Shown one piece after another: positions 42,564 to 51,065 of a stretch of 64,000 bases of DNA; position 1 is the stretch's first letter; each line of letters begins with the position of its first letter. The position numbers and the translations under genes are program-made. Source of the stretch: Sphingobacteriaceae bacterium. Its GTDB lineage: Bacteria > Bacteroidota > Bacteroidia > Sphingobacteriales > Sphingobacteriaceae. The stretch is from positions 124,001 through 188,000 of the forward strand of contig JAGIAD010000028.1 in the NCBI GenBank assembly GCA_017745075.1. Direction: 5' to 3'. Below the pieces are notes generated by a model. The model did not search any database and had not been told where the DNA came from. It was given only the letters and a program-made list of their open reading frames with translations.

Positions 42564-43334
42564 TTACGCCCCTTTTTTTGATCCCAAACTCTGCATCAAT
42601 TGATCGTACAGATCATCGCTTGTCGCTTTTTGAGGTTTCATCTTTTTAACCGTGGCCCGTTTTCCTTTGGCTTTTGCTTTAATAATTTTCAATAATTCGT
42701 TACTGTAATCGTCTTTAAATGCACTTAAATCAAATTTTGAGCTATATTGCTTAATCAGAGCCAATCCCACATCCATTTCTTTCTTGGTGATGGTAATATC
42801 ATTTACCTTTTGAATTTCGGATAAGCTCCTGATTTCCTGCTCGAACCTGATTTTTGTGATTACAATTACATTTTCAAGGGGATGGATAACACAAAGATTT
42901 TCTGTATTCCTGAGCACAAACCTGGCCACACCGGCTTTACCCGATTTCTCTAAAGCTTTTAACAGCAAGGTATACGCTTTTTTACCCTGCTTTTCTGGCT
43001 CGGTATAATAAGACGTTTCGTAGTAAATTGGATTGATCTCTTTTATATCAACAAAATTCTCCAGTTCAATAATTTTAGTTTTTTCTGGAGCTGCTTCTTC
43101 AAAATCGTGTTTATCCAAAATAATGTACCTGTCTTTTAAAAAATAGCCTTTTACTATTTTCTCATAAGGTACTTCTTTATGGGTATTTTCATTCACCCTT
43201 AAAAATTTGATCTTAGCATGATCACGTTCATCAAGCATATCAAGATCGAGTGTGCTGTTTTGGACAGCAGAAAATAATTTAATTGGGATGTTTACCAGAC
43301 CGAATCCGATAGAACCCTTCCATATTGACCTCAT
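42564..43334 (-). CDS. ku: Ku protein (non-homologous end joining)
   Basis: Bacterial Ku forms a ring on DNA double-strand ends and recruits ligase LigD. From the ATG at 43334 the protein has 256 aa with the standard beginning WKGSIGFGLVNIPIKL and the Ku core (about 1-225; YYETSYYTEPEKQGKKAYTL, ARFVLRNTENL, SLSEIQ). The C-terminal extension is Lys-rich (KAKAKGKRATVKKMKPQK). The frame extends eight codons to 43358 but family N-termini favour the later ATG. No ligD gene is in the window, so the partner must be elsewhere. Confidence 0.95.
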   Translation of the reverse strand: MRSIWKGSIGFGLVNIPIKLFSAVQNSTLDLDMLDERDHAKIKFLRVNENTHKEVPYEKIVKGYFLKDRYIILDKHDFEEAAPEKTKIIELENFVDIKEINPIYYETSYYTEPEKQGKKAYTLLLKALEKSGKAGVARFVLRNTENLCVIHPLENVIVITKIRFEQEIRSLSEIQKVNDITITKKEMDVGLALIKQYSSKFDLSAFKDDYSNELLKIIKAKAKGKRATVKKMKPQKATSDDLYDQLMQSLGSKKGA

Positions 43335-43545
43335 AGTTAAATATTTACTTGTTAACACATGCCTAAATCGTATTGTTTTGAGTTTATTAACCGAAATAGA
43401 TTAAATAGCAAACTATTTAGATTATACAATGTTATTTAACTATAAGCCTTATATAAAATACAGTTGAAACCATTATGATTATCCAAAAAAAGGAATAAAA
43501 GGATCATAATTGGTTCATTACCATTAAAAACATTAATTATTAAAG

Positions 43546-45816
43546 ATGAAAATAGCCTATATTTCTACCTATCCTCCCCGTGAATGTGGTTTAGCTACCT
43601 TCAATCAAAATCTAGTTAATGCTTTGAGCTTAAACCCCACTTATGATTCGCAGAAAAGTTTTGTAGTTGCGCTAAACGAATCAGACGATTTGAATGAACA
43701 TCATTATCCGGAAGAAGTAAAATTTGTTATCCGTCAGCAAAATCAACAGGATTATATCGCCGCTGCTGATTTTATCAATAACAGCGATGTAGATACCTGT
43801 ATTATTGAGCATGAATTTGGGATATACGGGGGTAATAGCGGTGTGTTTTTACTGTCGTTAATCAATAAATTAAAGAAACCGTTCATTACTGTTTTACATA
43901 CCGTTTTAAAAGAGCCAAATTTTATGCAGCAAACCATTATCAAGGAAATTGCATCTAAATCGGCAAAACTGGTAGTGATGAGCAAAAAGGCAGTAATGTT
44001 TTTAAGCAGTATATACCATATTCCGAAAGCATCTATTAAACTGATAGAACACGGGGTTCCCGACTTAGAGCCTGCGGCAGATAATAAAATTGCACAAAGT
44101 GAACTGTTTAGGGATAAAAAAGTGCTGTTTACATTCGGCCTGATTAGCAGAAATAAGGGGTTAGAAACCGTAATTAAAGCTTTGCCCAGCATTGTAGCCC
44201 AACACCCGGATGTTTTGTATTTGATTTTAGGCAATACCCATCCCGGCGTAGTTAAACATAACGGCGAAGAATACCGCGATAGCTTGAAAGCATTGGCAAA
44301 AGATTTGGGCGTAGAAAAAAATATTGCTTTCGTTAATAAATTTGTATCTGAAGAAGAATTGCACCAATACTTAACGGCCTGTTATTTATACATCACACCT
44401 TATTTAAATGAAGCCCAGATAACCAGCGGTACTTTATCGTATGCCATTGGTGCCGGTGCGGCAGTAATTTCTACTCCATATTGGCATGCGCAAGAACTTT
44501 TGGCTGATAACAGGGGAAAATTGTTTGATTTTAAAGATGATACTAAACTTGCAGCCATAGTTAACGATCTTTTAAGAGATAATCATAAATACCTGAAACT
44601 AAAGCAAAATGCTTACGAATATGGTTTGAATCTTCGCTGGCCTGCTATCGGCGGCGTTTATCTTAATGTATTACATGAAGCATTATCGGCAGAAACCAAA
44701 ACAGAGAGAACAATCCCGCCGATTATTGACGTGGAAGGGATGCCCCTATTGAATTTAAACCATATTGCCTTACTAACTGATGATACCGGTATTATACAGC
44801 ATGCCCGATTTGGTATTCCAAATTTAAAGGAAGGCTACTGCATTGATGATAATGCCAGGGCATTAATTATGTCTATAATGGCTGTTGAACAGGATAAAAA
44901 CCCCAGGGCTTTAGCATTTATGCCGGTATACATGAGTTTCATCCAGTACATGCAAACAGAAGATGGAAATTTCAGGAATTTCCTGAGTTTTAACAGACAA
45001 TATCTGGATGAAGTAGGGTCTGAAGACTCATTTGGCAGAACCATCTGGGCATTAGGTTATCTTGTTAACAGTGCCCCTAATAACTCTTATCGCGAATTTG
45101 GTCGTGAGTTATTTTCACATTCGGTAAAGCACTTTAAAGAATTAAAATATTTACGGGGTAAGGCCAATACCATTATTGGATTATCTTATTATCTGTATAC
45201 GCATCCGGGCGATGAATTGATCAGCAATGAAATCAATATGTTGGCCAGTTCACTGGTTCTTTCCTATAACGAAAATAAAGATGGCGATTGGCATTGGTTT
45301 GAAGACATTTTAACCTACGATAATGCAATTCTACCTTTGGCCCTGCTTCATCATTACGATGTTACAGGTAACCATGAATCGTACAGGGTTGCCATGGAAA
45401 GCATTAAGTTTTTGACCAGTTTTTCTTTTGAAAACGGATACTTTAATCCTATTGGAAATGCCGGTTGGATGAAAAAGCATGGTAAAAATCCGATTTATGA
45501 TCAACAGGCCATAGAAACAATGGCTACGGTTTTATTGTATGCAAAAACTTTCGAGATTACTAAGGATGATCAATATTTGAACCTGATGCATAAGAGTTAT
45601 AAATGGTTTTTAGGCGAAAATAGTCTTCATATTCCTTTATACGATTTTGAAACGAATGGCTGTGCTGACGGATTACAGTTTAATAGTGTTAACAGAAATC
45701 AGGGAGCGGAAAGTACGTTAGCCTATTTTATCTCGCATCTGGCTATCTTGAAAGCAGCAGCAGCAGAATACGAAACCTTGTCATCTCCGTTGATGGAAGC
45801 AGATAAATGTAGTTAG
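43546..45816 (+). CDS. GT4 glycosyltransferase with large C-terminal helical domain
   Basis: A 756-aa cytoplasmic protein. Residues 1-375 form a GT-B glycosyltransferase of family 4: N-terminal MKIAYISTYPPRECGLATFN, donor-side TFGLISRNKGLETVIKALP, and TPYLNEAQITSGTLSYAIGAGAAVISTPYWHAQE, which contains the E-x7-E region. The C-terminal half (about 395-745) is helical (EGYCIDDNARALIMSI, EDSFGRTIWALGY, WHWFEDILTYDNAILPLAL, YDQQAIETMA) and resembles an alpha/alpha-barrel. Two-domain proteins of this kind often neighbour GH130 genes, and here a GH130 gene is convergent. Donor and acceptor are unknown; mannose is a guess from GH130. Confidence 0.88.
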   Translation: MKIAYISTYPPRECGLATFNQNLVNALSLNPTYDSQKSFVVALNESDDLNEHHYPEEVKFVIRQQNQQDYIAAADFINNSDVDTCIIEHEFGIYGGNSGVFLLSLINKLKKPFITVLHTVLKEPNFMQQTIIKEIASKSAKLVVMSKKAVMFLSSIYHIPKASIKLIEHGVPDLEPAADNKIAQSELFRDKKVLFTFGLISRNKGLETVIKALPSIVAQHPDVLYLILGNTHPGVVKHNGEEYRDSLKALAKDLGVEKNIAFVNKFVSEEELHQYLTACYLYITPYLNEAQITSGTLSYAIGAGAAVISTPYWHAQELLADNRGKLFDFKDDTKLAAIVNDLLRDNHKYLKLKQNAYEYGLNLRWPAIGGVYLNVLHEALSAETKTERTIPPIIDVEGMPLLNLNHIALLTDDTGIIQHARFGIPNLKEGYCIDDNARALIMSIMAVEQDKNPRALAFMPVYMSFIQYMQTEDGNFRNFLSFNRQYLDEVGSEDSFGRTIWALGYLVNSAPNNSYREFGRELFSHSVKHFKELKYLRGKANTIIGLSYYLYTHPGDELISNEINMLASSLVLSYNENKDGDWHWFEDILTYDNAILPLALLHHYDVTGNHESYRVAMESIKFLTSFSFENGYFNPIGNAGWMKKHGKNPIYDQQAIETMATVLLYAKTFEITKDDQYLNLMHKSYKWFLGENSLHIPLYDFETNGCADGLQFNSVNRNQGAESTLAYFISHLAILKAAAAEYETLSSPLMEADKCS

Positions 45817-45898
45817 CAATAAATATCTTGTAAAATTGTCATCCTATAGGATAATTTATTGTATAAAAAGTCAATATGATTACTGCTCCCTAAAGAGT

Positions 45899-46022
45899 CG
45901 TCATTTCGAGCGGAGTGAAACGCAGTCGAGAACCACGGTTGCTCAGCGAAGCTAAATCTGTCTCTATAGATTTCTCCATTTCGCTACCGATGAAAAATCG
46001 GCACACTCCAGTCGAAATGACG
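45899..46022. repeat. Large palindromic repeat CGTCATTTCGA ... TCGAAATGACG
   Basis: Exact 11-bp outer arms (45899-45909 and 46012-46022) enclose internal words ATTTCTCCATTTCGCT and ATCTGTCTCTATAGA like those of the element beside kdsA. It lies in the 344-bp gap between two convergent genes; the rest of that gap shows no gene. Confidence 0.75.
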
Positions 46023-46160
46023 ATTCTTTTATAGGACCTGCCAATTGGTAGCTTGTCGAATGACTTGTTTAAATTTCTAACAAGACGTTTCGATGCTTCG
46101 TCAAGTTCAGTATAGGCTAAGTTCAACGAGACAAATTCGAATGGAGAAAAAGCTGAACCA

Positions 46161-47627
46161 TTAATTATTCTCCAGCAATTTGGCAAGCAATAATTCTAAA
46201 TTTACCGTGGCAAACGATGAACTGTAATCAGATAAACCATATGGAATAATCAATTCGCCATTACTAATGATTGATCCACAGGAATAAACCACATTGGGTA
46301 CATAACCCTCACGCTCATCGTTATTAGGAATAATCAAGGGTTCTTTCAAATGGCCTATTTCTATACTCGGGTTTTCGAGATCCAATAAACTAACTCCAAT
46401 GCAGTATCTCCGCATTGGTCCTACTCCGTGGGTAATCACAATCCACCCTTTTTCTGTTTCTATAGGTGAACCGCAATTGCCAATCTGCACCAGTTCCCAA
46501 TCATACCGTGGTTGCTTTAAAAGCACCGGGTTTTCCCAAACATTAACTTTATCAGAAAACATCAGGTAATTGTTCCACCCATCTATCCGGCTCATCATAA
46601 CGTATTTACCTTTAATTTTCCGTGGAAACAGCGCCAGGTTCTTGTTTTGTGCACCATCGCCATAAAGTGGAATCACTTTGAACTCGTAAAAATCTTCAGT
46701 TTGTACTAATTTGGGGATAATTAAAGAACCGTCGAAAGCAGTATAGGTGGCATAGTAGAGTACTTTACCATCATCTTTAATAAATTTTACGAAACGGGCA
46801 TCTTCAATTCCTTTGCGTTCAAATTCCGAAATAGGAAAAATTACACGATCAGAAATATCTGTATCTTTAGAAAAAGTGATGGTATGGTAAGTATCTGATA
46901 ACCAGAGTATTTTGTCGTATTCAATTAAGCGCGCCGGATCTTCTTTATATAAGCTTTTAGAATCCTTAATGATATTGCTTAAACTGGTGTATTCAAATTT
47001 ATCATCCAGCTTTGATTCAATTTCTTCCAGAACAGATGGATCGATCTGCGCATAAGCCGCTTTCTTCAGAAACAGTTTTTTAACGTAAATCGCATTTTTT
47101 ACAACCTCAGCTTCATCAACATAATTGCCTACTGGTAAGACCTGGATATTATTGTTTTTGTCAATCAAAGCACGGCGGAAGACAATAGATGAAATATGCC
47201 CCTCACCTACGGCCCTAAAGCTGATGATAACTCTTTTTTCGCCTTCGACTAAATCTGTTTGATCGGGATCATCAACAATACTTGGATTAAAAAAAGCAGC
47301 CGATTCTATCGAATATTCATGTGTAAAGTAAGCCCCGATAAGCAACCTGGTGTATTCATCAATGTCTTCAAATTGGGTTCCTAAGGCCACAAATTGTTTT
47401 TTTAATTTTTTACAGTGCCGGGTCAGGATTTTGGTAATATTACGGTGCCTTTTAGAATACTCCTGTAATATGGGCGATATTAATGAAAATACTTTTTCAT
47501 CAGAAAACTCCAAAACTTTCCTGATTACTTGTAATGCCCTTTCCTCTCCATTAAAAAAAAAACGTGCAATAACTCTTTTGGTATCCGGGTTAACCTTAAC
47601 AGGTTTACGTTCAATGTATAATCTCAT
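46161..47627 (-). CDS. GH130-family glycosidase/phosphorylase
   Basis: A 488-aa enzyme whose C-terminal 300 residues form the five-bladed propeller of GH130: YYATYTAFDGSLIIPKLVQT, KNLALFPRKIKGKYVMMSRI, SDKVNVWENPVLL, GNCGSPIETEKGWIVITHGV and NDEREGYVPNVVYSCG match family blocks in order. The N-terminal 170 residues are an extra helical and beta region. GH130 enzymes phosphorolyse or hydrolyse beta-mannosides; which activity applies cannot be told. No signal peptide, so it is intracellular, favouring a phosphorylase. It is convergent with the two-domain GT4 gene, a recurrent neighbour. Confidence 0.87.
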   Translation of the reverse strand: MRLYIERKPVKVNPDTKRVIARFFFNGEERALQVIRKVLEFSDEKVFSLISPILQEYSKRHRNITKILTRHCKKLKKQFVALGTQFEDIDEYTRLLIGAYFTHEYSIESAAFFNPSIVDDPDQTDLVEGEKRVIISFRAVGEGHISSIVFRRALIDKNNNIQVLPVGNYVDEAEVVKNAIYVKKLFLKKAAYAQIDPSVLEEIESKLDDKFEYTSLSNIIKDSKSLYKEDPARLIEYDKILWLSDTYHTITFSKDTDISDRVIFPISEFERKGIEDARFVKFIKDDGKVLYYATYTAFDGSLIIPKLVQTEDFYEFKVIPLYGDGAQNKNLALFPRKIKGKYVMMSRIDGWNNYLMFSDKVNVWENPVLLKQPRYDWELVQIGNCGSPIETEKGWIVITHGVGPMRRYCIGVSLLDLENPSIEIGHLKEPLIIPNNDEREGYVPNVVYSCGSIISNGELIIPYGLSDYSSSFATVNLELLLAKLLENN

Positions 47628-47770
47628 TCTTAAGCTGTTTTTGAAAATAATTTTTACGCTTTCCGCCCCATATCTGCCAACCTTATATTAACGAAATTTA
47701 CTTCCTAATTGTTTATAGTATCTGCATAATTTTTACCTTTAATTATTCATCCCTTATTAACTGTATCATA

Positions 47771-48871
47771 ATGCAATACGAAAAAGTAGAACATGATATT
47801 TCTTCAGAAGAAACCCTGCGTTTAGAAAAATTGAGAAATTATGAGATTTTGAACACACCTGCAGAAAGGGCTTTTGATCAGATTTCGCAATTGGCAGCGG
47901 GAATATTTGATGTTCCTTATTCGGGTATCTGTTTCCAGGACGATAATATTTTTTTTGTAAAATCGGAGATTGGTGGGGCGGCTTTAGAAACAGTTCAGGA
48001 TTTAAACCAAGAGAGATTTGCTTTTCTTGTTTCAGTGCCAATAGTTTCACCGGATGGTTACCATGTGGGGCTGATTTACGTTGCAGATACTACCTTTAAA
48101 CCGGCCGATCCACATAAATTAAAATTACTGCAGCTTTTAGCTGATATGGTAGTGGAAAAATTAGAAGCCAGAATAGCCGTCAGAAGAGTTTTAAGGGCAT
48201 ACGATGATCGTTTACACGTACTTGTTCATGATCTTAAAAACCCGATGACTACCATTTCACTTCAATCTGAATTGTTAGGCAGTATTCCTGGAATTGATGA
48301 TAAGGCCGCTTTGATTGCTGGTAAGATTAACGTGCAATCGAAAAAAATGATCGATAAGCTGAATGGTATTTTAAGCGCTGCCCGGAAAGAAGCTACCTCA
48401 TTTAACCCCAAAAAAGATAAGGTAGATTTAAAACAAATACTTGAACAGGTAAAAAAAGGATTCAATTTATCGCTCGGACGCAAAAATCAAACGGTTTTAA
48501 TTGATATCCGGGAAACCGTCGAAATTTTTGCAGATCCGGATAAAATCGCTGTTATTTTTAGTGAACTGATAGATAATGCGATCAAATTTTCGCCAATGGG
48601 CAATGAGATAACCATCACCCATCGAATAGCTGATGATGAGGTAACTATTTTGGTAAAAGACAATGGTGCAGGCTTAACTGAAGAAGACCTGGAAAAAGTT
48701 TTTATAAAATTCGCCCAGCTGAGTTCGATAAGTACAAATCAGGAAAATACCTATGGATTAGGGCTGATCACTGCAAATGCACTTGTTGATATACATAAAG
48801 GAAAGTTATGGGTAGAAAGTGAAGGAAAAGGGTTAGGTACAACATTTTATGTGACTTTACCTATAAGATAA
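47771..48871 (+). CDS. GAF-domain sensor histidine kinase
   Basis: A 366-aa soluble kinase without membrane segments. The N-terminal GAF domain (about 15-140) begins ETLRLEKLRNYEILNTPAER, the form common in cytoplasmic GAF kinases. The HisKA helix holds HDLKNPMTTISLQ with the phospho-accepting His, and the ATPase domain has N-box ELIDNAIKFSP, G1 VKDNGAGLT and G2 YGLGLITANALVDIH. The signal is unknown and no response regulator is adjacent. Its 3' end overlaps the convergent metallophosphoesterase gene by 15 bp. Confidence 0.92.
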   Translation: MQYEKVEHDISSEETLRLEKLRNYEILNTPAERAFDQISQLAAGIFDVPYSGICFQDDNIFFVKSEIGGAALETVQDLNQERFAFLVSVPIVSPDGYHVGLIYVADTTFKPADPHKLKLLQLLADMVVEKLEARIAVRRVLRAYDDRLHVLVHDLKNPMTTISLQSELLGSIPGIDDKAALIAGKINVQSKKMIDKLNGILSAARKEATSFNPKKDKVDLKQILEQVKKGFNLSLGRKNQTVLIDIRETVEIFADPDKIAVIFSELIDNAIKFSPMGNEITITHRIADDEVTILVKDNGAGLTEEDLEKVFIKFAQLSSISTNQENTYGLGLITANALVDIHKGKLWVESEGKGLGTTFYVTLPIR

Positions 48872-49960
48872 GTTTAGGTCAGATAAATCGCTGAGCTTCA
48901 TTTCTTCGAGTAAAATCCTTTCTGGTATGGCATTTCTATGGTACGACCATTTAATCAGCCTAATGAAACCATTGTCAATTTCGATACCGGTTATATCGCC
49001 ATCGCTAAAACAACAGCAACCACTATTAAAATAGCGCGGGTTATATTTGCCAAAGTGTGGTGCTTTATCTCCTTTTTTTATCCGTTTAAACAGTTCTGCA
49101 TTAAAAAAAGCAATGTCATCGGCATTTTTTTCCTTTTTGGCCTTGTTTAATTTTACATAAATACGCTCCAAATGTGTTAAGGATGCAAAAACAGGCTGGT
49201 GCGTATGCCCTGTAATTAAAGCCATATCCTTTTTTTTAATTACCCAGTTGTACATCAGTGCGTTGTGGACTGTTTTAAGCTGATTATCGTAAGCGGGTGT
49301 ATTGGGATTAATTTGCAGGTACGATTGCAAGGGTGCCCAAATGGTACTCACAAACCACTTGCTGAACCAGTTTCCATCACTCTGTAAATCGCCCTGGTGT
49401 CCGTGGGTTAGAAAAATATCAAATTTATTTTCTCCCATTGGTAGTCTTAATATGGCTCCTTCATAAATATGGATTTTAGTTCCATAAATTCTATTCAGGT
49501 TAAATCCGGCTAAGGGATCGTTATCCCAATACAGGTCGTGGTTGCCAAATATCTTAGTGAAATGATTTTTTGAGATAAAAGCTTTTTCAGCTTCGAATGT
49601 TTCTTTATTGTGTTTTATTACCGATTCGAGTAAATTCTCCCAGAGTTCCTCGCTGTCACCCAGGTTTATATAGTGGAAATCCTGTTGATTGTAATATTCC
49701 AGCGCCTTCAGGTAATTCTTTTCAGCTAAGGTAAAATCATCGGCATAATCGCGGGCGCCTTTATGCTGGTCTGATAAAATGATAAATTTATCTGTATCGG
49801 TAACTTCAAAAATAAGCCCGCGTTTTCCAGGGCTTAAATTAATCGTTTTGTAAAGTTTATTTAAAGCCGCATGGATGCGTTTACGGCTGGGCCTTGAGCC
49901 AAACTTATTCGACATGCGAATAATCCAGGCACTAAGTAAACGTTGTAAAAATTTTCGCAT
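48857..49960 (-). CDS. Metallophosphoesterase
   Basis: A 367-aa calcineurin-type phosphoesterase. Metal-site motifs in order: LSDQHKGARD (Asp-x-His), NLGDSEELWE (GD), IFGNHDLYWD (GNHD), LTHGHQGD and ITGHTHQP (GHxH). An N-terminal basic helix precedes the catalytic domain. Substrate unknown; UDP-diacylglucosamine hydrolase-like, nucleotide or phosphoprotein activities are all possible. Its last five codons overlap the histidine kinase gene tail to tail. Confidence 0.9.
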   Translation of the reverse strand: MRKFLQRLLSAWIIRMSNKFGSRPSRKRIHAALNKLYKTINLSPGKRGLIFEVTDTDKFIILSDQHKGARDYADDFTLAEKNYLKALEYYNQQDFHYINLGDSEELWENLLESVIKHNKETFEAEKAFISKNHFTKIFGNHDLYWDNDPLAGFNLNRIYGTKIHIYEGAILRLPMGENKFDIFLTHGHQGDLQSDGNWFSKWFVSTIWAPLQSYLQINPNTPAYDNQLKTVHNALMYNWVIKKKDMALITGHTHQPVFASLTHLERIYVKLNKAKKEKNADDIAFFNAELFKRIKKGDKAPHFGKYNPRYFNSGCCCFSDGDITGIEIDNGFIRLIKWSYHRNAIPERILLEEMKLSDLSDLNLSYR

Positions 49961-50049
49961 TAATCTGTTGCTGCATTAAAGTTTAAACTTAACAAAATAT
50001 AAGTTCAAACGTTTCATCAGCGACTCAACTATTCCATATATTTACGTTA

Positions 50050-51006
50050 ATGAAATTTCTAACCTTAATTTTTATATGCTGTTTTACCTTAAGTCAGGCG
50101 CAAAAAATACCTGCTGATACTTCATTCAGTGTATATTCTACTTATATTAAAGAGAAAAAGAAACGCCCTTACATTACTATTGCCTTCCCGTTAGGAAAGG
50201 ATAATTTTAAAGTCAAAAACAATATTGTTTATGCTAAATATCCGACAGGGAATTTATTGCTCGATGTAATTTATCCAAAGAAATCTAGAAAACCAACACC
50301 CGCAGTTTTGTTTGTTTTTGGTGGTGGCTGGCGTTCGGGTAATCGTGCTCAAAATATCCCGTTGGCTCAAAAAATAGCTCAAAACGGTTATGTTGCCATT
50401 ACTACTGATTATCGTTTATCTACCCATGCACAATTCCCGGCAGCAGTTTATGATTTGAAAAATACAGTGAGATGGATAAAAGCAAATGCGGGAGAATTTA
50501 ATATAGATACCAATAAAATTACGGTAGCCGGATTTTCTGCAGGCGGACAATTGGCTGCTTTAGTTGGTACAACCAACAATGATCCTCAGTTCGAGAAGGA
50601 AAAAATAAATAGCCATAATAGTAACATCCAGGCTGTAATTGACGTAGATGGGATACTGGCTTTCGATCATCCTGAATCTGCTGAAGTGAGTAATGATCCT
50701 AACAGGAAATCTGTTGCGGCGATTTGGCTTGGTGCAGATTTAAAGGAAAATCCAGCTTTATGGCATAATTCATCACCATTATATCATGCGGGACAAAATT
50801 CCGTTCCAATACTATTCATCAATAGTTCTACCACTAGATTTCACGCAGGTAGAGACGATTTAATTGCAAAAATTAAACCTTTTGGTATCTATTCTGAAGT
50901 ACATACACTTCCTGATACACCCCACCCCTTTTGGTTATTTAATCCCTGGTTCGAAGAGGTTTCCAAAATAATGATAAAATTTTTAGATCAGCAGTTTAAA
51001 GATTAA
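50050..51006 (+). CDS. Secreted alpha/beta hydrolase (BD-FAE-like esterase)
   Basis: A 318-aa enzyme with signal peptide MKFLTLIFICCFTLSQAQ. The oxyanion-hole motif is FGGGWRSGN, with FGGGW in place of the usual HGGGW, so the common His is Phe. The nucleophile motif is AGFSAGGQLAAL, and the C-terminal DTPHPFWLFNPWF carries the catalytic His. The pattern DVIYPKKSRKPTPAVLFVFG is typical of BD-FAE-type carbohydrate or feruloyl esterases. It is not homologous in detail to the other alpha/beta hydrolase at 40754. The natural substrate is unknown. Confidence 0.88.
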   Translation: MKFLTLIFICCFTLSQAQKIPADTSFSVYSTYIKEKKKRPYITIAFPLGKDNFKVKNNIVYAKYPTGNLLLDVIYPKKSRKPTPAVLFVFGGGWRSGNRAQNIPLAQKIAQNGYVAITTDYRLSTHAQFPAAVYDLKNTVRWIKANAGEFNIDTNKITVAGFSAGGQLAALVGTTNNDPQFEKEKINSHNSNIQAVIDVDGILAFDHPESAEVSNDPNRKSVAAIWLGADLKENPALWHNSSPLYHAGQNSVPILFINSSTTRFHAGRDDLIAKIKPFGIYSEVHTLPDTPHPFWLFNPWFEEVSKIMIKFLDQQFKD

Positions 51007-51027
51007 TTTAATTGGTTCCTAACTAAA

Positions 51028-51059
51028 TTTCAATTTAACAAAATATTTTGCTAAATTTG
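51028..51059 (+). promoter_or_regulatory. Promoter of the DUF763 gene, TTTC-N20-TAAATTTG
   Basis: TAAATTTG (51052-51059) is an exact TAnnTTTG match that ends six bases before the TTG start at 51066; TTTC (51028-51031) stands near the -33 position. The transcript would be leaderless or nearly so. Confidence 0.5.
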
Positions 51060-51065
51060 TTAGCA

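Noticed and set aside
45890..46186. Minus-strand reading frame of 98 codons
   Set aside because: It is formed by the palindromic repeat at 45899-46022 and overlaps the end of the GH130 gene.
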